From assembly GCF_001417735.1 (NCBI RefSeq), contig NZ_BBUZ01000042.1, positions 36,119 through 100,118 of the forward strand: a stretch of 64,000 nucleotides of DNA, in the 5' to 3' direction. Under the pieces are notes generated by a model. The model made no database searches. It was not told the DNA's origin and worked only from the letters and a program-made list of their open reading frames with translations. This stretch comes from Streptomyces sp. NBRC 110028 (lineage in GTDB: Bacteria; Actinomycetota; Actinomycetes; Streptomycetales; Streptomycetaceae). The translations under genes were made by a program, and so were the position numbers. Shown here piece by piece: positions 35,474 through 43,699 of this stretch (position 1 is its first letter; every line of letters begins with the position of its first letter).

Positions 35474-37021
35474 TCACGCGGTCTGGGCATCGGGCTTGGC
35501 TGAAGCAGCAGCCCCGGACTTGCCGCGGAGGGGTACTTCCTCGATCAGTACGGAGGCGATCAGTGCGGCAATTCCGATACAGGCGCCAGTGAGGAAGATC
35601 AGGTGGGTGGCGTGGGCGACGTCGTGGATGTAGATGAGGCCGCGGGCTGTCTGGGTGGGGTGGGCGGTGGCGGCGCTTGAGCCGGTTCCCTCTGCGGGGG
35701 TTGCTGCTGTGCCGGCGGTGACGGTGCCGGTGAACAGGGAGGCGAAGATGGCGATGCCGATGGAGCCACCGAGGTTGCGGAAGAGGTTGGTGGCGGCGGA
35801 GACGGAGCCGATGTCGCGTAGTTCGACGGCGTTCTGGGCGATGGTGCTGGACATCTGCATGCACAATCCGGTGCCTGCGCCGAGGACCACCATGTAGAGG
35901 GAGGTCAGGGTGCGGGGAGTGTCGGTGTTCATGGTGGACAGCAGTCCCATGCCGACGACCATGAGCAGGGTGCCCAGTACGGGGAAGATCTTGTAGCGGC
36001 CGGTCGCGGTCATGACCTTGCCGGCGATGCTGGAGGTGATCAGTGTGGCGATCATCAGGGGTAGCAGCAGGAGACCGGAGTTGGCGGCCGAGGCTCCTTG
36101 GACGACCTGCTGGTAGAGCGGCAGGTAGAGGGTCGCTCCGAACAGGGTGACGCCGCTGACGGTCAGCAGGATCGCGGCGATCGGGAAGTTGCGGTGCCCG
36201 CTGTAGATGCGCAGGGGCATCAGCGGCTCGGTGGCGCGCCGTTCGGTGACGATGAACGCGGCGAGCAGGGTGAGGGCGAGGACGGCCAGGCCGGTGGTCT
36301 GCCACGAGAGCCAGGCGTATGTGCTGCCGGCCCAGGTCGCGGCGAGCACGAACGCGGATATCGCGCCGGTCAGGAACATGATGCCGAGCCAGTCGATGGT
36401 GATCTTCGCGCGGCGCTGCGCGGGCGGCAGGCGGAGCAGCAGCCAGCACCAGGCGATGCAGATGACGCCGACGGGCACGTTGATGTAAAACGCCCAGTGC
36501 CAGCTCAGGTGACTGGTGACGAACCCGCCGACCAGGGGGCCGCCGAGCTGTCCGACGGCCATTACACCGGCGGTCATGCCCTGGTACTTGCCGCGCTCTC
36601 GCGGCGGCAGCAGCGCGCCGATCAGGGAGAAGGCGCCTGCGCCCATGCCGCCCGCGCCCAGGCCCTGAATGATCCGGAAGATGATCAGCTCGGTCATCGA
36701 GCCGGCCGTGCCGCACAGCACGGAGGCCGCGATGAAGAGGGCGACCGAGGTGAGGAAGACCCTCTTGCGGTTGAACAGGTCGCCGAGCTTGCCCCAGACC
36801 GGGGTGGAGCAGGCGGTGGCCAGGGTGTAGCCGGTCACCACCCAGGACATGTGGTCCAGGCCGCCGAGGTCGGCGACGACGGTGGGCATCGCGGTGCCGA
36901 CGATCAGGCCGTCGAGCATCGACAGCAGCAGGGCGAGCATGACGCCGAGCAGGACCCAGCGGATGTTCTTGGGGACGGTGACGCTGTCGCCAGTGCCGGC
37001 CGGTATGGAAGGGGCCGCCAT
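35474..37021 (-). CDS. DHA2-family MFS drug exporter (14 TM)
   Basis: 515 residues with about 14 hydrophobic segments. Motif A GKLGDLFNRKRVFLTS and motif C-like GQLGGPLVGGFV of proton-driven drug exporters of the EmrB/QacA/LfrA type. It has its own promoter region with two palindromes at 37091-37117 identical in form to those before the monooxygenase operon, so one TetR should control both. Likely exports the toxic aromatic handled by the cluster. Confidence 0.9.
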   Translation of the reverse strand: MAAPSIPAGTGDSVTVPKNIRWVLLGVMLALLLSMLDGLIVGTAMPTVVADLGGLDHMSWVVTGYTLATACSTPVWGKLGDLFNRKRVFLTSVALFIAASVLCGTAGSMTELIIFRIIQGLGAGGMGAGAFSLIGALLPPRERGKYQGMTAGVMAVGQLGGPLVGGFVTSHLSWHWAFYINVPVGVICIAWCWLLLRLPPAQRRAKITIDWLGIMFLTGAISAFVLAATWAGSTYAWLSWQTTGLAVLALTLLAAFIVTERRATEPLMPLRIYSGHRNFPIAAILLTVSGVTLFGATLYLPLYQQVVQGASAANSGLLLLPLMIATLITSSIAGKVMTATGRYKIFPVLGTLLMVVGMGLLSTMNTDTPRTLTSLYMVVLGAGTGLCMQMSSTIAQNAVELRDIGSVSAATNLFRNLGGSIGIAIFASLFTGTVTAGTAATPAEGTGSSAATAHPTQTARGLIYIHDVAHATHLIFLTGACIGIAALIASVLIEEVPLRGKSGAAASAKPDAQTA

Positions 37022-37090
37022 GACAGATCACCCCTTTCTGTGGATCTGGGGGACGGCGTGACGAGACGCTTGAAGCGGCCCGACCACCAA

Positions 37091-37117
37091 CGAACGAGTT
37101 CGCTACGAACGAGTTTG
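37091..37117. promoter_or_regulatory. tandem TetR operators before the exporter
   Basis: CGAACGAGTTCG (37091-37102) and CGAACGAGTTTG (37106-37117), starts 15 bp apart, the same geometry as at 41112-41138. Confidence 0.75.
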
Positions 37118-37171
37118 AGCGAGGTGTGCAGTAGGGCGGGCGTAGAGGTAGTTCGCGGTGCGGCAGCGCAT

Positions 37172-37206
37172 CGGCGGCCTGCATGATGCGCCTGTGCAGG
37201 CCGCCG
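37172..37206 (-). terminator. strong hairpin terminator after VOC gene
   Basis: Perfect 12-bp stem CGGCGGCCTGCA/TGCAGGCCGCCG with an 11-nt loop, 22 bp after the VOC stop. Confidence 0.75.
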
Positions 37207-37227
37207 GGAAGTGAGTGTGGGCGGGTG

Positions 37228-38124
37228 CTACGCGTCCGCGCTGGATGCCGATTTCGCGGTGTCGTGTACGGAGAAACGCAGCGGGTTCCCGGAGGGATCG
37301 TGTGTGGTCAGGCTGGTTCCCGTGCGCTGGTGCGGGTGGTCGGCGGCAGTGAGGCGTTCGGCCAGTCGCTCGATCGCCTCCGAGTTGGTGAGGAGCAGGT
37401 CGACGCAGGTGAGCCGGGCAGTGTCGGGTCCTGCGGGCGTGCCTCCCTGCGGGCTGAACCGGGTGGTGAGGACGAGGAGGCTGCGGTAGTCACTCACGCC
37501 GACGCCGATGAACCCGTCTCCCAGGCGGGCGTAGATCTCCAGGCCCAGCAGGTCGCGGTAGAACGGCGTGGTGCGGGTGAGGGCGGCGTCGGTCGCCTTG
37601 AGTTGGACGTGCCCCATCTGTGTCCCGGCCGGCAGGTGTGCGGGCGTGCTCGCACCGGGCTCGTCGAGAAGGTCCTGCACAGCGATCGGGGTGGAGACCA
37701 CGACGGGCAGGCCCTCGTTGGTCCACTGCCATTGCTCCTGCGGGCAGGCCCAGGTCACCTCGATCGTGTGGCCGTCGGGATCGGTGACGTAGCACGACTG
37801 GCTCACGACGTGGTCGCGCGGATCGACGTCGAATCCTGCGTCGAGGTGCCGCTGGGTGAAGCGGGCCACGTCCGCCCTGGTGGGCACGAGCGGGGCGAAG
37901 TGGCTGAGCCCGGGGCTGGAGGGCGGCGGCGCGATGGCCCCGGCGACCTCGTGCAGGTCGACCAGCGCCTGTCCCTCCACGCCCAGTTGTGCTCGCTGTG
38001 TTTGACGGTCGAGGAGGCGGAAGCCTGCGACCTGCGTGTAGTAGGGCACGCTGCGTTCCAGGTCGGCCACCGTCAGCGTGACGGGTCCGAGGGTGAGTGT
38101 CTGGTCCATCCGGTAGTCGGTCAT
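37228..38124 (-). CDS. VOC-family extradiol dioxygenase-like protein (CatE-type)
   Basis: 298 residues with two VOC modules: VTLTVADLERSVPYYTQVAG and HVQLKATDAALTRTTPFYRD. Candidate metal ligands are the His of each module and a Glu in the last strand (GHTIEVTW in the first half). Length and layout fit B. subtilis CatE-like catechol 2,3-dioxygenases. Last gene of the Tet(X)-like operon; ring cleavage of a hydroxylated aromatic or quinol is the likely role. Confidence 0.78.
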   Translation of the reverse strand: MTDYRMDQTLTLGPVTLTVADLERSVPYYTQVAGFRLLDRQTQRAQLGVEGQALVDLHEVAGAIAPPPSSPGLSHFAPLVPTRADVARFTQRHLDAGFDVDPRDHVVSQSCYVTDPDGHTIEVTWACPQEQWQWTNEGLPVVVSTPIAVQDLLDEPGASTPAHLPAGTQMGHVQLKATDAALTRTTPFYRDLLGLEIYARLGDGFIGVGVSDYRSLLVLTTRFSPQGGTPAGPDTARLTCVDLLLTNSEAIERLAERLTAADHPHQRTGTSLTTHDPSGNPLRFSVHDTAKSASSADA

Positions 38125-38293
38125 GGTCGACCTTTCATCCGTGCTGCGGCTCCCCGGGGGCGGAGCACCTGTGTGAGCCGCAGCGTGGCCGGTGTCGCGG
38201 CCCTGCTCGCAGGCAAAGCGCAGCTCTTGACTGGCGCGTGAAGTGGGCTGCGGGCCGGGGCCGTCGTGTGAGAGGAGGTCGTGCGAAGGGGCT

Positions 38294-38875
38294 TCAGGAA
38301 GCTGCCGGGGCTGCGCTGTTGCGGGTCTGGGCGAGGGCGTTGCTCCAGGACAGGAGCTGGTCGAGCATCGCCGTCAGGGCGGGGCCCTGGTGGTCGCCGG
38401 GGGTGAAGGTGGCGCCAAAGTCGGCGAAGTCGGTGCGCATGTTCAAGGTGACGGTCGCGGAGACGTCCGCGAGCTGCAGGGCGCCCAGGACCGGGCGCAG
38501 GGCTTCGACGGCACGCACGCCGCCGTCGAAGCCGTAGGAGACGAGGCCGGCGGCCTTGTTGTTCCACTCGGCGTGGACGCGGTCGAGGGCGTTCTTCAGG
38601 ACGCCGGGGAAGGAGTGGTTGTACTCGGGGGTGACGAGGACGTAGCCGTCGTAGGCGGCGACGGTCGTGGCCCACTGCTGGGTGTGCGGGTGGGTGTAGC
38701 GGCCCATGGCGGGCGGGAACGGTTCGTCGATCTGCGGCAGGTCGACCTCGGCGAGGTCGATCAGGTCGTAGTCGGCGTCGCCGCGCTTTCGGGCCTGCTC
38801 CAGGACCCACTGTGCGACGCGTTCGCCGGCACGTCCGGTGCGGGTGCTGCCGAGAATAATCGCGATCTTCGTCAT
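38294..38875 (-). CDS. NADPH-dependent FMN reductase
   Basis: 193 residues from ATG 38875, with GGAGG nine bp upstream. Flavodoxin-like fold: IAIILGSTRTGRAGERVAQW for FMN phosphate binding and YVLVTPEYNHSFPGVLKNAL, the family signature. Reduces FMN or quinones with NADPH. In this operon it could keep quinones reduced or feed reduced flavin. Confidence 0.88.
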   Translation of the reverse strand: MTKIAIILGSTRTGRAGERVAQWVLEQARKRGDADYDLIDLAEVDLPQIDEPFPPAMGRYTHPHTQQWATTVAAYDGYVLVTPEYNHSFPGVLKNALDRVHAEWNNKAAGLVSYGFDGGVRAVEALRPVLGALQLADVSATVTLNMRTDFADFGATFTPGDHQGPALTAMLDQLLSWSNALAQTRNSAAPAAS

Positions 38876-38917
38876 CGTGCCTCCGGTGGATGAAAGGGAC
38901 GGTCGGTTCCCCGCCCC

Positions 38918-38942
38918 CGCGCGGTCGGTCTGCGACCGCGCG
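38918..38942. terminator. hairpin between hydrolase and reductase genes
   Basis: Perfect 10-bp stem CGCGCGGTCG/CGACCGCGCG with a 5-nt loop. It may attenuate transcription or stabilise mRNA inside the operon. Confidence 0.5.
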
Positions 38943-39019
38943 TGATGAGTCCCATGGGCGCCCGCTTGCCGAAGGGCGATGCCGGCGCCGGCCCGCAGAC
39001 GGGGAACCAAGGGCAGGGT

Positions 39020-39772
39020 TCAGTGGCCGGCGGCCGAGGCCCGGGGGGTGAGGAAGGGGTCCAGAGCGGTGAAGACCGCCTCGGGCTCCTCGCGGATGGG
39101 CAGGTGTCCTGCGCCGGGGATAAGTTCGAACCGCGCGTGGGGGAACGCCGCGGCGTAGGCGCGGCCGAAGTCCGGGGTGACGACTGGGTCGTCGGCGCCC
39201 CAGATCACCAGGACCGGGCAGGTGACGGTGGAAAGGCGGGGCAGCATGCCGGCATCTCCCATGGCCGGCCCGGCGTAGACGCGCATGGCGGCCATCGACT
39301 GCGCGGACGGTCCGCCCTGCGGCGCCGGTCCTGCGGCCGCCGGAGCCGGTGGCCCGGCGGGCACGGTGATCTGCTGGCCGGGTATGACGGGGCCGATGGC
39401 GTCCATGAGGACGAGCCGGGAGATCCGGCCCTCGCGGTCGTCCAGGACGGTCTGGGTGGCGACCCAGCCACCGAAGGACGTGCCGATCACCGTCACGTCG
39501 TTCAGCGAGAGGTGGCCGAGCAGGTCCAGGTAGGCAGCGGCGAGTGCGGGCACGCAGTCCAGGTCGTCGGGCCGTACGGTGCCCTCCCAGCCCGGATGGG
39601 TGGGCGCGACCACTCTGTGCTCCGGTGCGAGGTGGTCGACCAGGGGCGAGATACTGGACGGGCCGGGGCCGCCGTGCAGGACGAGGACCGGGCTGCCGCT
39701 GGTGCCGGCCTCGCGCACGTCGAGATCGAGGCCGGGCCGTACAGGAATGGTGCGCTGCGGGGGTGCGGTCAT
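39020..39772 (-). CDS. alpha/beta hydrolase
   Basis: 250 residues. Oxyanion region VLVLHGGPGPSS, nucleophile elbow VIGTSFGGWVAT (Ser), acid WGADDPVVTP and His in PGAGHLPIREEPE. Relatives hydrolyse meta-cleavage products, which suits its place between an FAD monooxygenase and a ring-cleaving dioxygenase-like protein. Confidence 0.85.
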   Translation of the reverse strand: MTAPPQRTIPVRPGLDLDVREAGTSGSPVLVLHGGPGPSSISPLVDHLAPEHRVVAPTHPGWEGTVRPDDLDCVPALAAAYLDLLGHLSLNDVTVIGTSFGGWVATQTVLDDREGRISRLVLMDAIGPVIPGQQITVPAGPPAPAAAGPAPQGGPSAQSMAAMRVYAGPAMGDAGMLPRLSTVTCPVLVIWGADDPVVTPDFGRAYAAAFPHARFELIPGAGHLPIREEPEAVFTALDPFLTPRASAAGH

Positions 39773-39836
39773 GAGGTCCTCCTCCTGGATGCGGGGTGCT
39801 CGGTGGCTGAGGGCGCGGCGGCCGTAAGCGCGGGCC

Positions 39837-40979
39837 TCACTGGGCTGCCGGGCCAGAGGTGAAGAAGGCGACCATCTGCGCCAGGCCCTTCTCGCTGAAC
39901 ATCGTGTCCAGGTTGGCGGCGGACTCGGCGGCGGATGCCTCGCTGCGCGGGAAGAGTGCCTCCTCGTACGCGGCCAGGGCGGCCTCGGTGTCGCCGGGGT
40001 GGGCGGCGATGGCCAAGGCGACTTCGGCGCCGTCGAGCATGGCCAGGTTGGCGCCCTCCCCGGCGAAGGGCGACATCACGTGGGCGGCGTCACCGAGCAG
40101 CGTCACGCCCGGGACGCGGTCCCAGCGGTGGCCGACAGGCAGGGCGTGGATACGGCGCGGGGTGATCGTGTCCGCGTCGGCGACCAAGCCGCGCAGACCC
40201 TCGTCCCAGTCCTCGAAGTGGGCGAGGACCGCGGCCTTGGCGGCGGCCTGGTCGGTGAAGTCGACGGTGTCCAGCCAGCCCTCGTCAGCCTTGAGGGCCG
40301 TGTAGACGTGAAGGCTGCCGTCGGTCTCCCGGTGAGCGAGGACACCGCGTTCGCCCCCGAGGGCGATGAAGAACCCGCCGCCGATGACCGCGGCGCTGCG
40401 CGGGTGGCGGGTGTCGGCGTCGAACAGGTCGGTCTCGACGAAGGAGATGCCGGTGTAGGCGGGCCAGGCGCTGGAGACCAGCGGCCGTATCCGGGACCAG
40501 GCGCCGTCCGCGCCGATCAGGAGATCGGTGGTGATGGCCGAGCCGTCGGCGAACGTCACCTCATGGCGTCCGTCACCCAGCGTCCGGGCTCCGGCGACCT
40601 TGCGGCCCCAGTGGATCGTGCCGTCGGGCAGGGAGTCGAGCAGCAGGTCCCGCAGGTCGCCGCGGTCCACCTCCGGCCGGCCGCCGGTGCCGTCGTCCTC
40701 CTCGGCCACGTGCACGGTGCCGTCGGGGCCGAGCAGGCGCATGGCCTGACCGCCCTCGTGGACGATCTTGAGGAAGTCGTCGTGCAGGCCGGCGGCGTGC
40801 AGGGCCTTCTGCCCGTTGTTCTCGTGGATGTCGAGCATCCCGCCCTGAGTGCGGGCCGCCGCCGACGCCTCCAGCTCGAAGATCGGCGCCTCGACGCCGT
40901 TGACGTGCAGGACGCGGGCGGCGGTCAGGCCGCCGAGACCTGCGCCGATGATCGCGATCGGGAAATGACTGGTGCTCAT
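39837..40979 (-). CDS. Tet(X)-like FAD-dependent monooxygenase
   Basis: 380 residues from ATG 40979, with GGAGG upstream. FAD motifs IAIIGAGLGGLTAARVLHVN, LLIGADGAWSRIRPL and LLGDAAHVMSPFAGEGANLA. The segments GGMLDIHENNGQKAL and VDRGDLRDLLLDSL follow the Tet(X) pattern closely. Tet(X) inactivates tetracyclines by hydroxylation; environmental relatives use other polycyclic phenols. It is the first gene of a TetR-controlled operon with hydrolase, FMN reductase and VOC dioxygenase. Confidence 0.88.
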   Translation of the reverse strand: MSTSHFPIAIIGAGLGGLTAARVLHVNGVEAPIFELEASAAARTQGGMLDIHENNGQKALHAAGLHDDFLKIVHEGGQAMRLLGPDGTVHVAEEDDGTGGRPEVDRGDLRDLLLDSLPDGTIHWGRKVAGARTLGDGRHEVTFADGSAITTDLLIGADGAWSRIRPLVSSAWPAYTGISFVETDLFDADTRHPRSAAVIGGGFFIALGGERGVLAHRETDGSLHVYTALKADEGWLDTVDFTDQAAAKAAVLAHFEDWDEGLRGLVADADTITPRRIHALPVGHRWDRVPGVTLLGDAAHVMSPFAGEGANLAMLDGAEVALAIAAHPGDTEAALAAYEEALFPRSEASAAESAANLDTMFSEKGLAQMVAFFTSGPAAQ

Positions 40980-41111
40980 GGGGGCCTCCGGAAGCAGTAG
41001 GGGAAACGTCTCGGTGTGCCGAGTCATCGCCGCCGACGCCGTAAAGCTCCTCGCAGGAGCGGCGTGCGCGACGGGGCGGCAAGGGATGCCTCGGCCACCC
41101 CCCCACCGTAC

Positions 41112-41138
41112 CGAACATGTTCGTTGCGAACAAGTTCG
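41112..41138. promoter_or_regulatory. tandem TetR operators before Tet(X)-like operon
   Basis: CGAACATGTTCG (41112-41123) and CGAACAAGTTCG (41127-41138), 15 bp apart, 133 bp upstream of the monooxygenase start. Confidence 0.78.
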
Positions 41139-41221
41139 GCACGAGGAGCGGCGGGCGGCGCGGAGACCTTCCGTTCCCCCGGGTGGCGTCCGCCCCCAGG
41201 GCGGGCCGCCCCGTCCCGGAC

Positions 41222-41917
41222 TCAGTCCACTGCGCCCGGGACGGGTGTGCGGGTGATGCCGTTGACGAGGACGTCGAAGCTCCAGCGCATCCTGTCCGGC
41301 ACCGAGCCGCCGATCAGGGCGGGCATGTGCGCGGTGATCGCCGGATGCGTGGCGGCGTCCACGGCGCGCAGGGCGCGCACGGTGGCGTCCCAGTCGCCCT
41401 CGGCGGCGGGATCGTGCTCCCGCGTCGAGTGCTCGGCGGCGGTGGCTGTCGCGTCCTGGAGCAGTTTGTCCACCCCCCAGGCGACCTGCTCGCGACCGGC
41501 CCCGCTCTGCGCAAGGAGGTCGAGGATGCGCTCCACCAGGCGCAGGTAGTTCTCGCCGCTCGGGCGGGCGACGAGCGCGGCCCGCGCGAGCTGCGGGTAC
41601 TCGAACAGCACCTGGGTGTACGACGTCATGACGGCACGCAGCTGCTCGCGCCAGTCCTCACCGCCGTCCCGTCCGGTCAGGTCGACCTCGCCGAGCAGGG
41701 AATCCAGGACGGCCGCATGCAGCTCGGCGGTGTTGGCGACGTAGACGTACAGTGACGCCGGACCGGTGTCCAGCTCCTGCGCCAAGCGGCGCATCGTGAC
41801 CTTCCCCAGCCCCTCCGCCCGCATGATCCGCACAGCGGTGTCCACAATCCAGCGCCGGGACAGGGCGGGCTTCGCCGGACGCTCCCGGCGGCTGATCGGC
41901 TCTCTTCTCGCAGTCAT
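41222..41917 (-). CDS. TetR-family repressor of the aromatic detoxification cluster
   Basis: 231 residues from ATG 41917. HTH IVDTAVRIMRAEGLGKVTMR followed by RLAQELDTGPASLYVYVANT, close to TetR(TetR_C_1-type) repressors of drug-resistance genes. A CGAACATGTTCG palindrome begins 15 bp upstream of its start, and similar pairs precede the monooxygenase operon and the exporter, so it probably regulates all three units. Confidence 0.88.
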   Translation of the reverse strand: MTARREPISRRERPAKPALSRRWIVDTAVRIMRAEGLGKVTMRRLAQELDTGPASLYVYVANTAELHAAVLDSLLGEVDLTGRDGGEDWREQLRAVMTSYTQVLFEYPQLARAALVARPSGENYLRLVERILDLLAQSGAGREQVAWGVDKLLQDATATAAEHSTREHDPAAEGDWDATVRALRAVDAATHPAITAHMPALIGGSVPDRMRWSFDVLVNGITRTPVPGAVD

Positions 41918-41931
41918 AATCCGATCGTAAC

Positions 41932-41943
41932 GAACATGTTCGA
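41932..41943. promoter_or_regulatory. single TetR autoregulatory operator
   Basis: CGAACATGTTCG, identical to the first site upstream of the Tet(X)-like operon. Confidence 0.72.
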
Positions 41944-42035
41944 AACGCGGGGTTGCCCGGTTCGCCTTCGGCCCTCACGGATGCTGCTTCTGGCTCGCCC
42001 AGGGCCAGTGGGGTTGCCCAGGCCCCCGTACAGCG

Positions 42036-42309
42036 CTAGGACGGCCTCTCGCTCGTTCCGCCCGCCGCGCCCCAACGGCCGATGAAGTCGTCCAGGGCGC
42101 GGCGTTGCTGTTCCTCGCGGGCGATCTGCTGGGCGAGCACGGTTCGGTCGACGTACGGTTCGACGGCGGCGAGGACCAGGCGCTGGAGTTCGGCCGGTTC
42201 GAGGGCTTCGACCTCCCACTGCACGGGGTGCTCGAGGTCGAAGCCGTCGGTTTTCCCAGTTCAGGCCGAGTTTCATAGCGACGGCATGGGCAACAGTGGT
42301 GTTACCCAT
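42036..42309 (-). pseudogene. hypothetical gene remnant, frameshifted
   Basis: MGNTTVAHAVAMKLGLNWEN in one frame continues as DGFDLEHPVQWEVEALEPAE and LQRLVLAAVEPYVDRTVLAQ in another, ending at 42036. A one- or two-base lesion near 42257 separates them. The 3' half is rich in acidic helices. Resembles plasmid- or phage-borne hypothetical proteins; no name assigned. Confidence 0.45.
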
Positions 42310-42487
42310 GCCGCAGCTGCAGTCCGTGTCAGTTCTACAGGATCTCGTCGAAGGGCCGATCTCCTGAAGTTTCCCCGTGATCCTGGACACTCCTCTTCTA
42401 CGCTGCGGTCCACCCTGCCGAGACCTCCGACCCGCCGAGGCCCCGAGACCGGCGAGAGCACGATGCCGCCGACCGGGCCGTGCGCGG

Positions 42488-43498
42488 TCATGCGGAGGCG
42501 CGCCGCACCACCTCATGCGCGAGGACGATCTCGCGGGCCGGTCCGGTGTAACCGTCGAGGCGGTCGATCAGCAGCCGGGCCGCGCTGCGGCCGATCTCCC
42601 GCGCCGGATTGAGCACCGTCGTCAGAGCCGGGGCGACCATCGACGCCGCGTCGATGTCGTCGTACCCGGCGACGGCCAGCCGGCCCGGCACGTCCAGGCC
42701 GCGCGCCCGGGCCACGTCCAGTGCCCCGATCGCGATGAGGTCGTTGGCGCACACCACGGCGTCCGGCGGCTCGGCGGCATCGAGCAGGTGGGCCGCGCCG
42801 ACGCGCCCGCCCTCCCGGGTGAAGCCGGTCCACACAGTCAGCTCCTCGGGCACGGGGCGGCCCGCCTCCCCGAGGGCCTGGTGGTAGCCCTCGTACCGTT
42901 CGCCGCCCGGCTCGACGCCCTGCTCGCCGCCGATGAATCCGATCCTCCGGTAGCCGCGCTTGACGGCCAGGTACCGGACCAGGTCGCGCATGCCCTCGGT
43001 CTCGGCGCCACGCACCACGTCGCCGGGGCCGTCGGCGATCCGGGTGCCGAGCCTGACGAGCCGCGCGCCGGAACCGGCGATCAGGTCGAGGTCCACGCGT
43101 CGCGCGCCGAACCGCCCGAGCACGATGCCGTCCAGTCGACGGGCCGCCAACTGTTTGAGTACGGAGGGAAGTTGGGGGCCACCCGTCATGGGTGCCTCGC
43201 AGACCACGGTGAGCAGGTCGCGCGCGTACGCGACGGCCTGGATGCCCGCCGCCAACTCGGTGTTGAACGGGTTGGTGATGTCCGGTACCACGAGCCCGAT
43301 GGTGTCGGTTCGCTGGGTGCGCAGCCCGCGCGCCGATGGATCCGCCTGGTAGCCCAGGCGCCGCACCGCGTCCTCGACCCGGGCCCGGGTGGCCGCCGAG
43401 ACGGGACGCCGCCCGCTGATCACGTGCGACACCGTCGTGACGCTGACTCCGGCGGCGGCCGCCACGTCCACGATCTTGACGCGGCCCGAGCCGTGCAC
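42488..43498 (-). CDS. LacI-family repressor
   Basis: 336 residues. N-terminal HTH KIVDVAAAAGVSVTTVSHVI plus the hinge RRLGYQADPSARGLR, then a periplasmic-binding-protein-like effector domain (TIGLVVPDITNPFNTELAAG, AVVCANDLIAIGALDVARAR). Divergent from a sugar/nucleoside ABC operon with two LacI-type palindromes between them. The effector is probably the transported compound or its product. Confidence 0.9.
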   Translation of the reverse strand: MHGSGRVKIVDVAAAAGVSVTTVSHVISGRRPVSAATRARVEDAVRRLGYQADPSARGLRTQRTDTIGLVVPDITNPFNTELAAGIQAVAYARDLLTVVCEAPMTGGPQLPSVLKQLAARRLDGIVLGRFGARRVDLDLIAGSGARLVRLGTRIADGPGDVVRGAETEGMRDLVRYLAVKRGYRRIGFIGGEQGVEPGGERYEGYHQALGEAGRPVPEELTVWTGFTREGGRVGAAHLLDAAEPPDAVVCANDLIAIGALDVARARGLDVPGRLAVAGYDDIDAASMVAPALTTVLNPAREIGRSAARLLIDRLDGYTGPAREIVLAHEVVRRASA

Positions 43499-43563
43499 AT
43501 CCGCCTCCCGAAGGTTCGTGGCGCACCGGCGGCGCCGTGTTCGGCTTCACTCTACCCAGAACG

Positions 43564-43575
43564 CAAAACGTTTTG
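43564..43575. promoter_or_regulatory. LacI-type operator 1
   Basis: CAAAACGTTTTG, a perfect palindrome centred on CG as for LacI/GalR proteins, 66 bp upstream of the LacI gene start. Confidence 0.75.
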
Positions 43576-43629
43576 TAGTGTGCTCGGCGTCGAGGCGCTA
43601 TGCACATGGTTCTGCCTCTCTCTGCCATA

Positions 43630-43641
43630 CAAAACGATTTG
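43630..43641. promoter_or_regulatory. LacI-type operator 2
   Basis: CAAAACGATTTG, one mismatch from the first site, centre 66 bp away (about six helical turns), on the ABC-operon side. The spacing would allow looping. Confidence 0.7.
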
Positions 43642-43699
43642 GATCCATGATGGTCACAGCTCTCGTTCCAGGGGCACTTCGCGATGCACAGTGGGCGCC

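Noticed and set aside
42377..43699. Long plus-strand frame antisense to the LacI gene, running into the ABC binding protein
   Set aside because: The minus-strand LacI frame shows HTH and effector motifs, and the binding protein has its own start at 43700.
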